Positions 17,208 through 24,851 of a stretch of 64,000 bases of DNA are shown one piece after another; position 1 is the first letter of the stretch; the number at the start of each line of letters is the position of its first letter. The position numbers were made by a program, and so were the translations under genes. The notes beneath the pieces were generated by a model. The model was not told where the DNA came from. It was given only the letters and a program-made list of their open reading frames with translations, and searched no databases. Origin of the DNA: Limnohabitans sp. Rim11 (GTDB lineage Bacteria > Pseudomonadota > Gammaproteobacteria > Burkholderiales > Burkholderiaceae_C). Location of the stretch: NCBI RefSeq assembly GCF_001269365.1, contig NZ_CXOM01000005.1, positions 44,979 through 108,978 of the forward strand, written 5' to 3'.

Positions 17208-18205
17208 AAGTTTGCATCTACGGCGCAGGCGCCATTGGCGGCTGGATCGGCGCACACTTGGCGCAAACAGGCCACGAAGTGAGTGTGGTGGCGCGGGGTG
17301 CCAATTTAGAAGCCTTGCAAAAAAATGGACTGCAATGTGTCCAAACGCAAGCGGCCGATGCCACTCTCAAAGCCCAAGTCAAAGTCTCTGCGCAGCCTGT
17401 AGATTTAGGGCCGCAAGATCTGGTCATCGTTGCGGTAAAAGCGCCTGCCATGGCGGATGTGGCGCAAGGCATTGCACCCTTGCTAGGACCCAACACCATG
17501 GTGATGACGGCCATGAATGGCGTGCCTTGGTGGTTCTTCCAAGGCTTTGGGGGCACATTGCAAGGCGCCACACTGAGCACCATCGACCCCGAAGGCCGCA
17601 TCGCCAAAGCCATTCCAGCGCATCATGTGGTGGGCTGTGTGGTGCATGCCAGTTGTTCAATGGAAGCGCCAGGTGTGGTGCGCCATCATTTTGGGCAGGG
17701 ATTGATATTGGGTGAGCCCGCCGAACAAAACGGCCAAGTGAGCGAACGTGTGCAACAGTTGGTGGCGCATTTGCAAGCAGCAGGTTTTACTGCTAGCGCC
17801 TCTGCCCAAATTCAAAAAGATGTTTGGTACAAACTTTGGGGCAACATGACCGTCAACCCCATCAGCGCCATCACGGGTGCCACCACCGACCTCATTTTGA
17901 AAGATGATTTGGTGCGCGAATTTGTGTCCAAAGTCATGCTGGAGGCCAAAGCCATCGGTGAAAAAATCGGCATTCCGATTGCCCAAACGCCTGACGACCG
18001 ACACGCGGTCACCCTGAAGTTGGGGGCATTCAAAACATCTATGTTGCAAGACGTTGAGGCTGGCAAAACTGTGGAACTGGATGCATTGGTCAGCAGCGTC
18101 CGCGAGTTGGGACAATTATCCGGTGTCAGTACACCTTATACCGACGCGCTTCTGGGCCTCAGTCGCCTGCATGCCAGCGTCCACGGCCTCTATCCCGCAC
18201 AATGA
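17204..18205 (+). CDS. Ketopantoate reductase-family oxidoreductase (PanE/ApbA)
   Basis: This 333-residue NAD(P)-dependent reductase has the Rossmann motif YGAGAIGGWIG at the N-terminus and the C-terminal family motif DVWYKLWGNMTVNPISAITG with the catalytic lysine. PanE reduces 2-dehydropantoate in pantothenate synthesis, but operons often carry paralogues acting on other 2-oxo acids. Because it is translationally coupled to the class II aldolase at the end of the hpa operon, I favour a catabolic paralogue over the biosynthetic panE, with moderate confidence. Confidence 0.8.
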   Translation: MKVCIYGAGAIGGWIGAHLAQTGHEVSVVARGANLEALQKNGLQCVQTQAADATLKAQVKVSAQPVDLGPQDLVIVAVKAPAMADVAQGIAPLLGPNTMVMTAMNGVPWWFFQGFGGTLQGATLSTIDPEGRIAKAIPAHHVVGCVVHASCSMEAPGVVRHHFGQGLILGEPAEQNGQVSERVQQLVAHLQAAGFTASASAQIQKDVWYKLWGNMTVNPISAITGATTDLILKDDLVREFVSKVMLEAKAIGEKIGIPIAQTPDDRHAVTLKLGAFKTSMLQDVEAGKTVELDALVSSVRELGQLSGVSTPYTDALLGLSRLHASVHGLYPAQ

Positions 18206-18209
18206 GCGC

Positions 18210-19115
18210 ATGACTGAAAAAACCAAAGCCCTGTCTGTGACGGCATTTGCCACCCTGTTGTTGGTGGCCTTCATGATGGGCGCCAACCATGTGGCGGCGC
18301 GCTTTGCGTTCAACAATGGCGTGGACGTGATGACCGCTGTGAGTTTTCGAAGTGCCTTGACGGCCTTGGTGGTTGGTTTGATTTTGTGGCAACAGAAAGT
18401 TCAAATCAAACTTGAAGCTCATCACAAAAAATACTTGCCCCTCATCGGCCTGATCATTGCCGTTCAGAGCGTGTGTTTGTATTCATCGGTCGCCCGCTTG
18501 CCTGTCGCCTTGGCCTTGTTGGCTTTCAATACCTACCCCTTGTCCACCGCATTTTGGGCGCGTGTGCTTTACAAGCACCAACCCGAAAAAGCGGTGCTCT
18601 GGAGCATGCCCTTTATCTTGGTGGGTTTGGCTTTGGCACTGGATGTGATGGGTGCCGCTTCTGGTTTGGGTGCGTCAGAACATTGGGCCCAAATTGGCAG
18701 TGGTGTGGCTTTTGCATTGGCGGCTTCTGCCACCTTTGGCTTGGCGCTGGTCTATACCCAGCACGAAACGGTTGGCTTAGACGGCCGTGTTCGCACCTTT
18801 TCTTCGATGTCTTTGGTGGGTGTGTTGGCCGTGGCAGCGGCTCTCAGTCAAGGTGGTTTTCATTTGCCCACTGCCCCTGCAGGCTGGTGGGGTCTGGGCA
18901 TGTTGAGCTTTTTGTACGGTACAGCCTTTACCATTTTGTTTACTGTGTTGCCCCGTTTGGGTGTGGTGGGCAACTCGGCCATCATGAACGTCGAACCCGT
19001 GTTTGCCTTGACCCTGGCATGGGCACTGCTTGACCAAGCCATTGCCCCCATTCAGTTGGTGGGCGCAGCCTTGGTGGTGGGCACGGTGATGTGGCTGGGA
19101 CTGCGCAAGCGATAA
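18210..19115 (+). CDS. EamA/DMT-family permease
   Basis: The 301-residue product has about ten hydrophobic helices in two homologous halves, the EamA layout of drug/metabolite transporters. The start is the ATG at 18210, 4 bases after the PanE-family stop; the frame is open further upstream but only as an overlap. A location at the end of the hpa transcript suggests uptake or export of an aromatic compound or pathway intermediate. The canonical enterobacterial transporter HpaX is a major-facilitator protein, so this is not its orthologue. Confidence 0.82.
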   Translation: MTEKTKALSVTAFATLLLVAFMMGANHVAARFAFNNGVDVMTAVSFRSALTALVVGLILWQQKVQIKLEAHHKKYLPLIGLIIAVQSVCLYSSVARLPVALALLAFNTYPLSTAFWARVLYKHQPEKAVLWSMPFILVGLALALDVMGAASGLGASEHWAQIGSGVAFALAASATFGLALVYTQHETVGLDGRVRTFSSMSLVGVLAVAAALSQGGFHLPTAPAGWWGLGMLSFLYGTAFTILFTVLPRLGVVGNSAIMNVEPVFALTLAWALLDQAIAPIQLVGAALVVGTVMWLGLRKR

Positions 19116-19171
19116 GTACGTTGCGTTAAGTGCGTCGCGTTCAGTGCCTCGCGTTCAGTGCCTCGCGTTCA
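19116..19171. repeat. 14-bp tandem repeat between convergent genes
   Basis: Four consecutive 14-base units follow the EamA stop directly: 19116-19129 (diverged), 19130-19143 (one difference), and two identical copies of GTGCCTCGCGTTCA at 19144-19157 and 19158-19171. The last three bases are the rsmI stop codon on the other strand, so the array ends exactly at the end of rsmI. Confidence 0.85.
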
Positions 19172-20218
19172 GTCCAAGCCTTTTTTCAAACTGAGCGCGG
19201 TGTCGTAGACCACGTTCTTGGAGGCGCCAGTGATGTCGCTGGTGAGTTTGACGGCGGTTTTCAAAGGCAACTCTGTCAGCAGCAATTTAAGCGTGCGCAA
19301 ACTGTCTGCATCTAAGGCGTCGCTGTTGTCTTGTTTGGGTTTGTCCAAGGCATGAATCACTAGCGCAAATTCACCGCGCACGTGGTCGGCTTTTTGGGCA
19401 AACCAAGCCGGTAGTTTTTGTGCTTCGACCGTGTGCACGGTTTCAAATTGTTTGGTCAACTCACGACCTACCGTGATCAAGCGAGAACCCAAACTAGACA
19501 AGGCCTGCGCCAAGGCTTCAATGCGATGCGGTGCTTCTAACAATACAACAGCCCGCGATTCACCTTGCAAAGTTTCAACGGCGCGTTGACGCTCAGTGGC
19601 CTTGGACGATAAGAAACCTGTGAATACAAAGCCACCTTCTCCCGTCATGCCCGCTGCACTTAACAGCGTAGTGACACTGCTGGCGCCTGGCAAGGGCATG
19701 ACACGATAGCCGGCCGCCGCTACCGCCGCAACCAGGCGCGCACCTGGATCGCTGATGGCGGGTGTGCCGGCATCGCTCACATAAGCCACACGCTGACCTT
19801 GTGCCAAACGCGCAATGACGTGTGCGGCGGCCTCGGCTTCGTTGTGTTGATGCACAGCCAGCAATTGAGCGCTGTTGCGATCTAAACCATAAGCACGCAA
19901 CAGTTGTTGGGTGTGTCGAGTGTCTTCGCAGGCCAGCGTGTCGGCCCTTTCAATGACATACAAAGCACGCAAGGTGATGTCTGACAGATTGCCAATCGGG
20001 GTGGCCACCACATACAGTGTGCTGGCGGGGTGGTTTTGAGGACCCACTGCTTCGCGAGCGGCTTGGAAGGCTTTGCCATAAACAGATGAGACAGATGAGA
20101 CAGATGACACCGATGAAATAGATGACACCGGCGTCACCGATGACAAAGCCCCGCCAGTGCTAGGCGGCACTGAGCTTGCCGTTTCAGGCGTTGCAGAATT
20201 TTCAGAAGTTGACGTCAA
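19169..20218 (-). CDS. rsmI: 16S rRNA 2'-O-methyltransferase RsmI, with extended N-terminus
   Basis: RsmI methylates the ribose of C1402 in 16S rRNA using SAM. The core is complete: YVVATPIGNLSDITLRAL, ACEDTRHTQQLL, VAYVSDAGTPAISDPGARLV, and LPGASSVTTLLSAAG. E. coli RsmI has only about 13 residues before the conserved YIVPTPIGNL; here about 68 residues precede it, rich in Ser and Val and made by a 9-nt repeat (SSV units). No ATG exists in the extension. I choose the TTG at 20218, which follows GAGGAA by 5 bases; a TTG at 20269 or GTGs inside the repeat are alternatives. The gene is divergent from yraN. Confidence 0.9.
   Translation of the reverse strand: MTSTSENSATPETASSVPPSTGGALSSVTPVSSISSVSSVSSVSSVYGKAFQAAREAVGPQNHPASTLYVVATPIGNLSDITLRALYVIERADTLACEDTRHTQQLLRAYGLDRNSAQLLAVHQHNEAEAAAHVIARLAQGQRVAYVSDAGTPAISDPGARLVAAVAAAGYRVMPLPGASSVTTLLSAAGMTGEGGFVFTGFLSSKATERQRAVETLQGESRAVVLLEAPHRIEALAQALSSLGSRLITVGRELTKQFETVHTVEAQKLPAWFAQKADHVRGEFALVIHALDKPKQDNSDALDADSLRTLKLLLTELPLKTAVKLTSDITGASKNVVYDTALSLKKGLD
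20082..20144. repeat. 9-nt minisatellite within rsmI
   Basis: Seven consecutive 9-base units with consensus ACAGATGAC (the first two are identical ACAGATGAG) run from 20082 to 20144. On the minus strand they encode Ser-Ser-Val/Ile tripeptides in the N-terminal extension of RsmI. A multiple of three keeps the frame open if unit number changes. Confidence 0.85.
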
Positions 20219-20250
20219 TGGGGTTCCTCGGTCCAACAGATCAAAGCGGC

Positions 20251-20628
20251 ATGCAAACCACCAAACCAACCACCAAGCAAACAGGCGATGCGGCTGAAGA
20301 TGCGGCGCTTGAATTTTTGCAACAACAGGGTTTGCGTTTGCTCATGCGCAATTATCGAACGCCTGGCAGGGGTGGTGGCGAAATTGACCTCATTTTGCAA
20401 GAATCTGACGGTACGGTGGTGTTTGTCGAGGTTCGAAAGCGGGCGCAGCCTCGGTTTGGAGGGGCCCTGGGCAGTGTCAGTCGCACCAAACAGCGGCGCA
20501 TTATTTTTGCGGCCCGCTATTTTTTGTGGCGTTGGCGGCAGTTGCCGCCCGCTCGGTTTGACGTAGTGGCTTGGGAGGCCAGTGGCCTCTTTTGGCAGAA
20601 GGCCGCTTTTGATGCCGACGCTTGGTAA
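20251..20628 (+). CDS. yraN: YraN/UPF0102-family endonuclease-like protein
   Basis: The 125-residue product has the UPF0102 pattern: GDAAEDAALEFLQQQGLRLL, then the nuclease-like core GGEIDLILQESDGTVVFVEVR, resembling the Holliday-junction resolvase fold with acidic residues at the site. I start it at the ATG at 20251; an ATG at 20218 would also be in frame. Partners of unknown function: in many proteobacteria yraN lies between rsmI and diaA as here. The biochemical role of the family is not settled. Confidence 0.85.
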   Translation: MQTTKPTTKQTGDAAEDAALEFLQQQGLRLLMRNYRTPGRGGGEIDLILQESDGTVVFVEVRKRAQPRFGGALGSVSRTKQRRIIFAARYFLWRWRQLPPARFDVVAWEASGLFWQKAAFDADAW

Positions 20629-20671
20629 TTGGCTTGTCCCAAAGCCATGTGCTGCGGGTATCATTCAGACC

Positions 20672-21253
20672 ATGTTAGACCTGCGCATTCAGCAACATTT
20701 CATCGACAGTGCCGACCTGCAGTACCAGGCTGCCGAAACTTTGGCCAAGCCATTGGATGCGGGCGTTCAAGCCCTCATGGCCTGTGTCACCAGTGGCGCC
20801 AAAGTCTTGGTGTGCGGCGAGGGCAGCTCGGCCGCCTTGGCGCACTATTTTGCGAGTTTGTTTGTGGGTGGTTTTGAGCGCGAACGCCCCGAGCTGGCCG
20901 CTATTGCATTGCGTCACGAAGGCTTGGGTGATCCGGCTTATGCCAGTTTGGCCAAGCAGGTGCGCGCACTGGGACAAGCAGGTGACGTCTTGTTGCTCCT
21001 CACCGTCAATGGTGAAGAGGAAGGCCTGATGCGGGCACTGCACGCTGCGCACGAGCGCGACATGAGCGTCATTGCACTCACGGGCAAGGGCGGCGGTGCG
21101 GTGGCCAAGGCGCTTCGAGAAACGGACGTGCACGTTGGTATTCCCCATGACCGTGCCGCCAGAATTCGGGAAGTGCAGCAACTGGCCTTGCATTGCCTCT
21201 GTGATGGTGTGGATGCCCAGCTTATGGGCGATCCCGATGCGGTTTCAGAATGA
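20672..21253 (+). CDS. SIS-domain protein, DiaA/phosphoheptose isomerase family
   Basis: The 193-residue product is a single SIS domain: VLVCGEGSSAALAHYFASLF for the sugar-phosphate loop, then GDVLLLLTVNGEEEGLMRALHAAHERDMSVIALTGKGGG. It resembles GmhA and DiaA; the position after rsmI-yraN and before a BON lipoprotein matches E. coli diaA, whose product stimulates DnaA assembly at oriC. The usual GmhA catalytic residues are not obvious to me, which favours the DiaA-like role. Start chosen at the ATG 20672; frames further upstream overlap yraN. Confidence 0.8.
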   Translation: MLDLRIQQHFIDSADLQYQAAETLAKPLDAGVQALMACVTSGAKVLVCGEGSSAALAHYFASLFVGGFERERPELAAIALRHEGLGDPAYASLAKQVRALGQAGDVLLLLTVNGEEEGLMRALHAAHERDMSVIALTGKGGGAVAKALRETDVHVGIPHDRAARIREVQQLALHCLCDGVDAQLMGDPDAVSE

Positions 21254-21266
21254 ATCTGTCGCCCCA

Positions 21267-21296
21267 TTGAAATCTCCCACCATGCACGCATATAAA
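21267..21296 (+). promoter_or_regulatory. Putative sigma70 promoter of the BON lipoprotein gene
   Basis: TTGAAA at 21267-21272 and TATAAA at 21291-21296 are 18 bases apart, giving a start near 21303 and a short leader before the ATG at 21326. It implies that the lipoprotein gene is transcribed separately from the SIS gene. Confidence 0.6.
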
Positions 21297-21325
21297 ATAC
21301 AAACAGTTTTCAAAGGACCCCTCAA

Positions 21326-21976
21326 ATGAATTTCAATTCCAAACGCTTCCTGTTAGCAAGCTTGGCCGCCGCGTCGGTGCTCAGCAGTTTGACGGCTTGT
21401 GCGCCCTTTGTTGTGGGAAGTGCTGTCATGAGTGGTCTGGTGGCCATTGACCGCCGCACCACGGGTATTCAATTGGAAGACGAAGGCATTGAGTTGCGTA
21501 CAGCGCAGGGTTTGCGCCAAAACCTCAGCGCTGGCGCACATGTGAATGTCACCAGTTACAACCGCATGGTGCTGTTGACGGGTGAAGTGGGTTCTGCTGC
21601 CGAAAGGGAGCGCGCAGAACGCTTGGCCAAGAGCCAAGAAAACGTCAATTCTGTGGTCAATGATTTGGCCATCGAGCCTGCCAGTTCCTTAACTCAGCGT
21701 TCCAAAGACATCATCATCACAGGTCAAATCAAGGCCTTGTTGTTGGATGCCAAAGACCTGCAGTCCAACGCCTTCAAAGTCGTCACTGAACGTGGCGTGG
21801 TTTATTTGATGGGTCGTGTCACACCGCGCGAGGCACAGCGCGCCACAGAAATCGCTCGCAATGGCAGCGTCAGTGGCGTGAACAAAGTGGTGCGTGTCTT
21901 TGAATCCATCACTGAAGAAGAACTCAAGCGCATCAGTGCACAGCCACTTTCACCACAATCACAACCCAAACTCTAA
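21326..21976 (+). CDS. Dual-BON-domain lipoprotein, DolP/YraP type
   Basis: The 216-residue product starts with a lipoprotein signal ending in the lipobox LTAC (C25), so it should be anchored in the outer membrane. Two BON domains follow at about residues 50-115 and 125-190, each with the VxSVVNDL/GVNKVVRVF type strand. DolP in E. coli supports outer-membrane integrity and BAM function. The gene order rsmI-yraN-diaA-dolP is kept. A strong terminator follows 30 bases after the stop. Confidence 0.88.
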   Translation: MNFNSKRFLLASLAAASVLSSLTACAPFVVGSAVMSGLVAIDRRTTGIQLEDEGIELRTAQGLRQNLSAGAHVNVTSYNRMVLLTGEVGSAAERERAERLAKSQENVNSVVNDLAIEPASSLTQRSKDIIITGQIKALLLDAKDLQSNAFKVVTERGVVYLMGRVTPREAQRATEIARNGSVSGVNKVVRVFESITEEELKRISAQPLSPQSQPKL

Positions 21977-22005
21977 GCTGTTCAGTCAAGAATCAGTTCG
22001 GCATC

Positions 22006-22044
22006 AAAAAAGGGGCTCTGAGAAATCAGAGCCCCTTTTGTTTG
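22006..22044. terminator. Bidirectional intrinsic terminator
   Basis: A perfect 14-bp stem (22008-22021 with 22026-22039, GC-rich core GGGGCTCTGA) closes a GAAA loop, with A-runs before and T-runs after. It serves the BON lipoprotein gene on the plus strand and the dehydrogenase ending at 22058 on the minus strand. Confidence 0.92.
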
Positions 22045-22057
22045 ATTGCCTAGCTAT

Positions 22058-22972
22058 TTAGCCTAAGCGCTTGATCAAGCTGGAAGTGTCCCAACGCTGG
22101 CCACCCATTTGTTGAACGTCTGCATAGAATTGATCCACCAAAGCCGTCACGGGCAAGCGTGCGCCATTGCGCTTGGCTTCGTCCATGACCAAACCCAAAT
22201 CTTTGCGCATCCAATCGACAGCAAAACCAAAGTCGAACTTACCGGCCACCATGGTTTTACCGCGGTTGTCCATTTGCCAGCTTTGTGCAGCACCTTTGCC
22301 AATGACATCCAAAACCAAATTCATGTCGAGGCCGGCTTTTTGACCAAACGCAATGGCTTCTGACAGGCCCTGCACCAAGCCCGCAATGCAAACTTGGTTG
22401 ACCATCTTGGTCAGCTGACCCGCACCGGACTCACCCATCAGGGTGTAGGCTCTGGAAAAAGCCATGGCTGCTGGCTTGGTGGCTTCAAAAATATTGGCAT
22501 CGCCACCGCACATGACGGTCAGCAAACCATTTTGCGCGCCACCCTGACCGCCAGAAACGGGCGCGTCAATGAAGTGCAGGCCTTGCGCTTTGGCCGCGGC
22601 ATACAACTCACGTGCCACATTGGCGGAGGCTGTGGTGTGGTCGACCAAAATGGCACCTTTTTTCATGCCTGCAAAGGCGCCATCAGCCCCCAAAACGACA
22701 GCGCGCAAGTCGTCGTCGTTGCCCACGCAGCAGAAAATAATGTCAGCATCTTGAACGGCTTCACGGGGTGTGGCGGCATGTGCGGGCTGCTTTGAATCGG
22801 CAAACTCTTGGCACCAAGCCGCTGCTTTGGCGGCGCTTCTGTTGTACACAGTGACAGCGTGGCCTGCACGTGCCAAATGGCCGGCCATGGGATAGCCCAT
22901 GACGCCAAGGCCCAAGAAGGCGACGTTTTGAGAAGGGGCTGTTTCGTAAGTTTTTGCGTTCAAGCTGCTCAT
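22058..22972 (-). CDS. Beta-hydroxyacid dehydrogenase family NAD(P) oxidoreductase
   Basis: The 304-residue product belongs to the 3-hydroxyisobutyrate/tartronate-semialdehyde reductase family. It has the Rossmann motif FLGLGVMGYPMAGHL, the substrate loop DAPVSGGQGGAQNGLL and the catalytic lysine in GAGQLTKMVNQ. Members reduce or oxidise small beta-hydroxyacids; length and motifs do not distinguish tartronate semialdehyde reductase from 3-hydroxyisobutyrate dehydrogenase. No glyoxylate or valine genes lie beside it to decide. It stands alone, 27 bases before the pilT-type gene on the same strand. Confidence 0.87.
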   Translation of the reverse strand: MSSLNAKTYETAPSQNVAFLGLGVMGYPMAGHLARAGHAVTVYNRSAAKAAAWCQEFADSKQPAHAATPREAVQDADIIFCCVGNDDDLRAVVLGADGAFAGMKKGAILVDHTTASANVARELYAAAKAQGLHFIDAPVSGGQGGAQNGLLTVMCGGDANIFEATKPAAMAFSRAYTLMGESGAGQLTKMVNQVCIAGLVQGLSEAIAFGQKAGLDMNLVLDVIGKGAAQSWQMDNRGKTMVAGKFDFGFAVDWMRKDLGLVMDEAKRNGARLPVTALVDQFYADVQQMGGQRWDTSSLIKRLG

Positions 22973-22999
22973 GATGGTTGTTGTCTCAGTTAAGCGGTT

Positions 23000-24082
23000 T
23001 TAAGAAAGTGTGTGAAGTTCAGGTTGAGGATTGTCCACCAGATTGAGATTTTGGGGGTATTTGCTAAATTCTTGCAGTGTGGCTGGGCTTATTTTTCTCT
23101 GATGGCAAAGGCGCATCAAGCTTTGGTCTAGGGTTTGCATACCAACCGACTGCCCTGTTTGAAGCTGCGAGTAAAGCTGAGTCACTTTACCCTCCCGAAT
23201 GAGATGGCGTACGGCCGTTGTACCCACCATGACCTCGTGCGCGGCCACGCGGCCAGTGCCGCTGGCATGGGGGCACAAAGTTTGGGCCAGCACACCCACC
23301 AAACATTCGGCAAACAAATGGCGAACCCCTTCTTTTTCGCTGGATGGGAATGCATCGACCAATCGATCGATGGCCTGGGGTGCGCTGGCTGTGTGCAAAG
23401 TAGCGAGAACCAAATGGCCTGTTTCGGCAGCTGTCAATGCCAAACGGATGCTGAGGGTGTCGCGCAGCTCGCCAATCAAAATGACATCCGGGTCCTCACG
23501 CAAAGCGGCACGCAGGCCCGATTCAAAATCTGGAATGTCGCGGCCCAGTTCGCGTTGTTGAATCAAACATTGTGCGGGCGTATGAAGCCATTCGATGGGA
23601 TCTTCCAAAGTCAAAATATGGCTTGAGCGATGGGCATTGATGTGTTGCAACAAGGCGGCCAGCAGCGTCGATTTGCCGCAGCCAGTAGGCCCCGTGACCA
23701 AGATGAGGCCAGAAGTTTGATGCGCCCAAGATTGCAGGCAGGCTGGAGCATCTAGATCCTTAAGCGTAGGGATGGTGTTTGCAATCAATCTGAAAACTAT
23801 CGAGGGCCCACGCGCTTGTTGAAAGGCATTGACCCTAAAACGACCCAGCTCGGGCAAAGTCACGGCAAAGTCAACATGGTGAAACTCTGAGTTCACTTGC
23901 AGCAAGGACAAGATGCGTTCGATATCTTTTGCCTCTAACAATGGCACAGAAGCATCCGCAGCTGCGTCTTGCAAGCGCAGCATGCGCCCGTCGACTCGAA
24001 GCCAAGGTGTTTGGCCCGTTGAGAAATGCACATCTGACGCGCCGCTGTTTCTCGCAATGCGCAAGATGTGTTGCCAATCCAT
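23000..24082 (-). CDS. PilT-family type IV pilus retraction ATPase
   Basis: The 360-residue product has an N-terminal PAS-like GASDVHFSTGQTPWLRVDG segment, Walker A GPTGCGKST at 131-139, Walker B around DVILIGELRD, the HLVLATLHTASAPQAIDRLVDAFP segment, and the retraction-ATPase motif AVRHLIREGKVTQ (AIRNLIRE in PilT). It powers pilus retraction from the inner-membrane base. The divergent neighbour is yggS, the usual pilT neighbour, but the expected pilU is absent next to it, and other residues deviate from typical PilT, so it may be a paralogue. Confidence 0.83.
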   Translation of the reverse strand: MDWQHILRIARNSGASDVHFSTGQTPWLRVDGRMLRLQDAAADASVPLLEAKDIERILSLLQVNSEFHHVDFAVTLPELGRFRVNAFQQARGPSIVFRLIANTIPTLKDLDAPACLQSWAHQTSGLILVTGPTGCGKSTLLAALLQHINAHRSSHILTLEDPIEWLHTPAQCLIQQRELGRDIPDFESGLRAALREDPDVILIGELRDTLSIRLALTAAETGHLVLATLHTASAPQAIDRLVDAFPSSEKEGVRHLFAECLVGVLAQTLCPHASGTGRVAAHEVMVGTTAVRHLIREGKVTQLYSQLQTGQSVGMQTLDQSLMRLCHQRKISPATLQEFSKYPQNLNLVDNPQPELHTLS

Positions 24083-24122
24083 TGAATTTCCTTCGCTGAC
24101 TCAGATTTGGTAAGCTTGTTCC

Positions 24123-24809
24123 ATGAGCACTTCAGTTTCAGCCAATCTGGCCCAAGTCCGCAAGCGAATTGAGCTTGCATGTCAGGCTGTGGGGCGCGCG
24201 TCAGACACCGTCAAATTGTTGGCGGTCTCAAAAACTATGCCCGCCCAAGCCGTGCGCGAAGCCTATGCCGCCGGACAGCTGGCGTTTGGCGAAAACTACA
24301 TTCAAGAAGGCGTTGACAAGATCGCTGCATTGGCAGATTTGCCTTTGGAGTGGCATTGCATTGGTCCGATTCAAAGCAACAAAACCAAGCTGGTGGCCGA
24401 AAATTTTGCGTGGGTGCACAGCATCGATCGCTTGAAAATTGCAGAGCGTTTGTCTGCGCAAAGACCCGCCCACCTGACACCTTTGCAAGTTTGTTTGCAA
24501 GTGAATGTCGATGGCGGCAGCAACAAATCGGGTGTTGCCCCAGAAGATTTGCTTGCTTTGGCACAAGACGTTGCCAAGTTACCGCATTTGCAATTGCGCG
24601 GCATCATGACCATTCCTGAGCCTGCTGAAACAGAAGCAGAAGCGCGTGCAGTGCATCAACAAGCAAAGCGCTTGTTCGACCACTTGAAAACTGCGGGACT
24701 GACGCTAGACACACTGTCGATGGGCATGACGGCTGATTTGGAAGCGGCGGTTGCCGAGGGCAGTACTTGCGTGCGTGTGGGCACAGCCATTTTTGGCGCA
24801 CGGCAATGA
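24123..24809 (+). CDS. yggS: Pyridoxal phosphate homeostasis protein YggS
   Basis: This 228-residue single-domain PLP protein (PLPBP/YBL036C family) keeps free PLP balanced. The lysine K37 in KLLAVSKTMPA binds the cofactor; FGENYIQEG, WHCIGPIQSNK and LSMGMTADLEAAVAEGSTCVRVGTAIFG are family signatures. The product is of normal length. It is divergent from the pilT-type gene and is followed by its own terminator. Confidence 0.95.
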   Translation: MSTSVSANLAQVRKRIELACQAVGRASDTVKLLAVSKTMPAQAVREAYAAGQLAFGENYIQEGVDKIAALADLPLEWHCIGPIQSNKTKLVAENFAWVHSIDRLKIAERLSAQRPAHLTPLQVCLQVNVDGGSNKSGVAPEDLLALAQDVAKLPHLQLRGIMTIPEPAETEAEARAVHQQAKRLFDHLKTAGLTLDTLSMGMTADLEAAVAEGSTCVRVGTAIFGARQ

Positions 24810-24811
24810 AA

Positions 24812-24842
24812 AAACCCAGCGCTAAGCTGGGTTTGGTTTTTT
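24812..24842 (+). terminator. Intrinsic terminator after yggS
   Basis: A 9-bp stem (AAACCCAGC at 24812-24820 with GCTGGGTTT at 24826-24834) with a GCTAA loop is followed by GGTTTTTT. It lies 2 bases after the yggS stop and could also act on the convergent FAD-oxidase transcript. Confidence 0.88.
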
Positions 24843-24851
24843 GAATATGGT

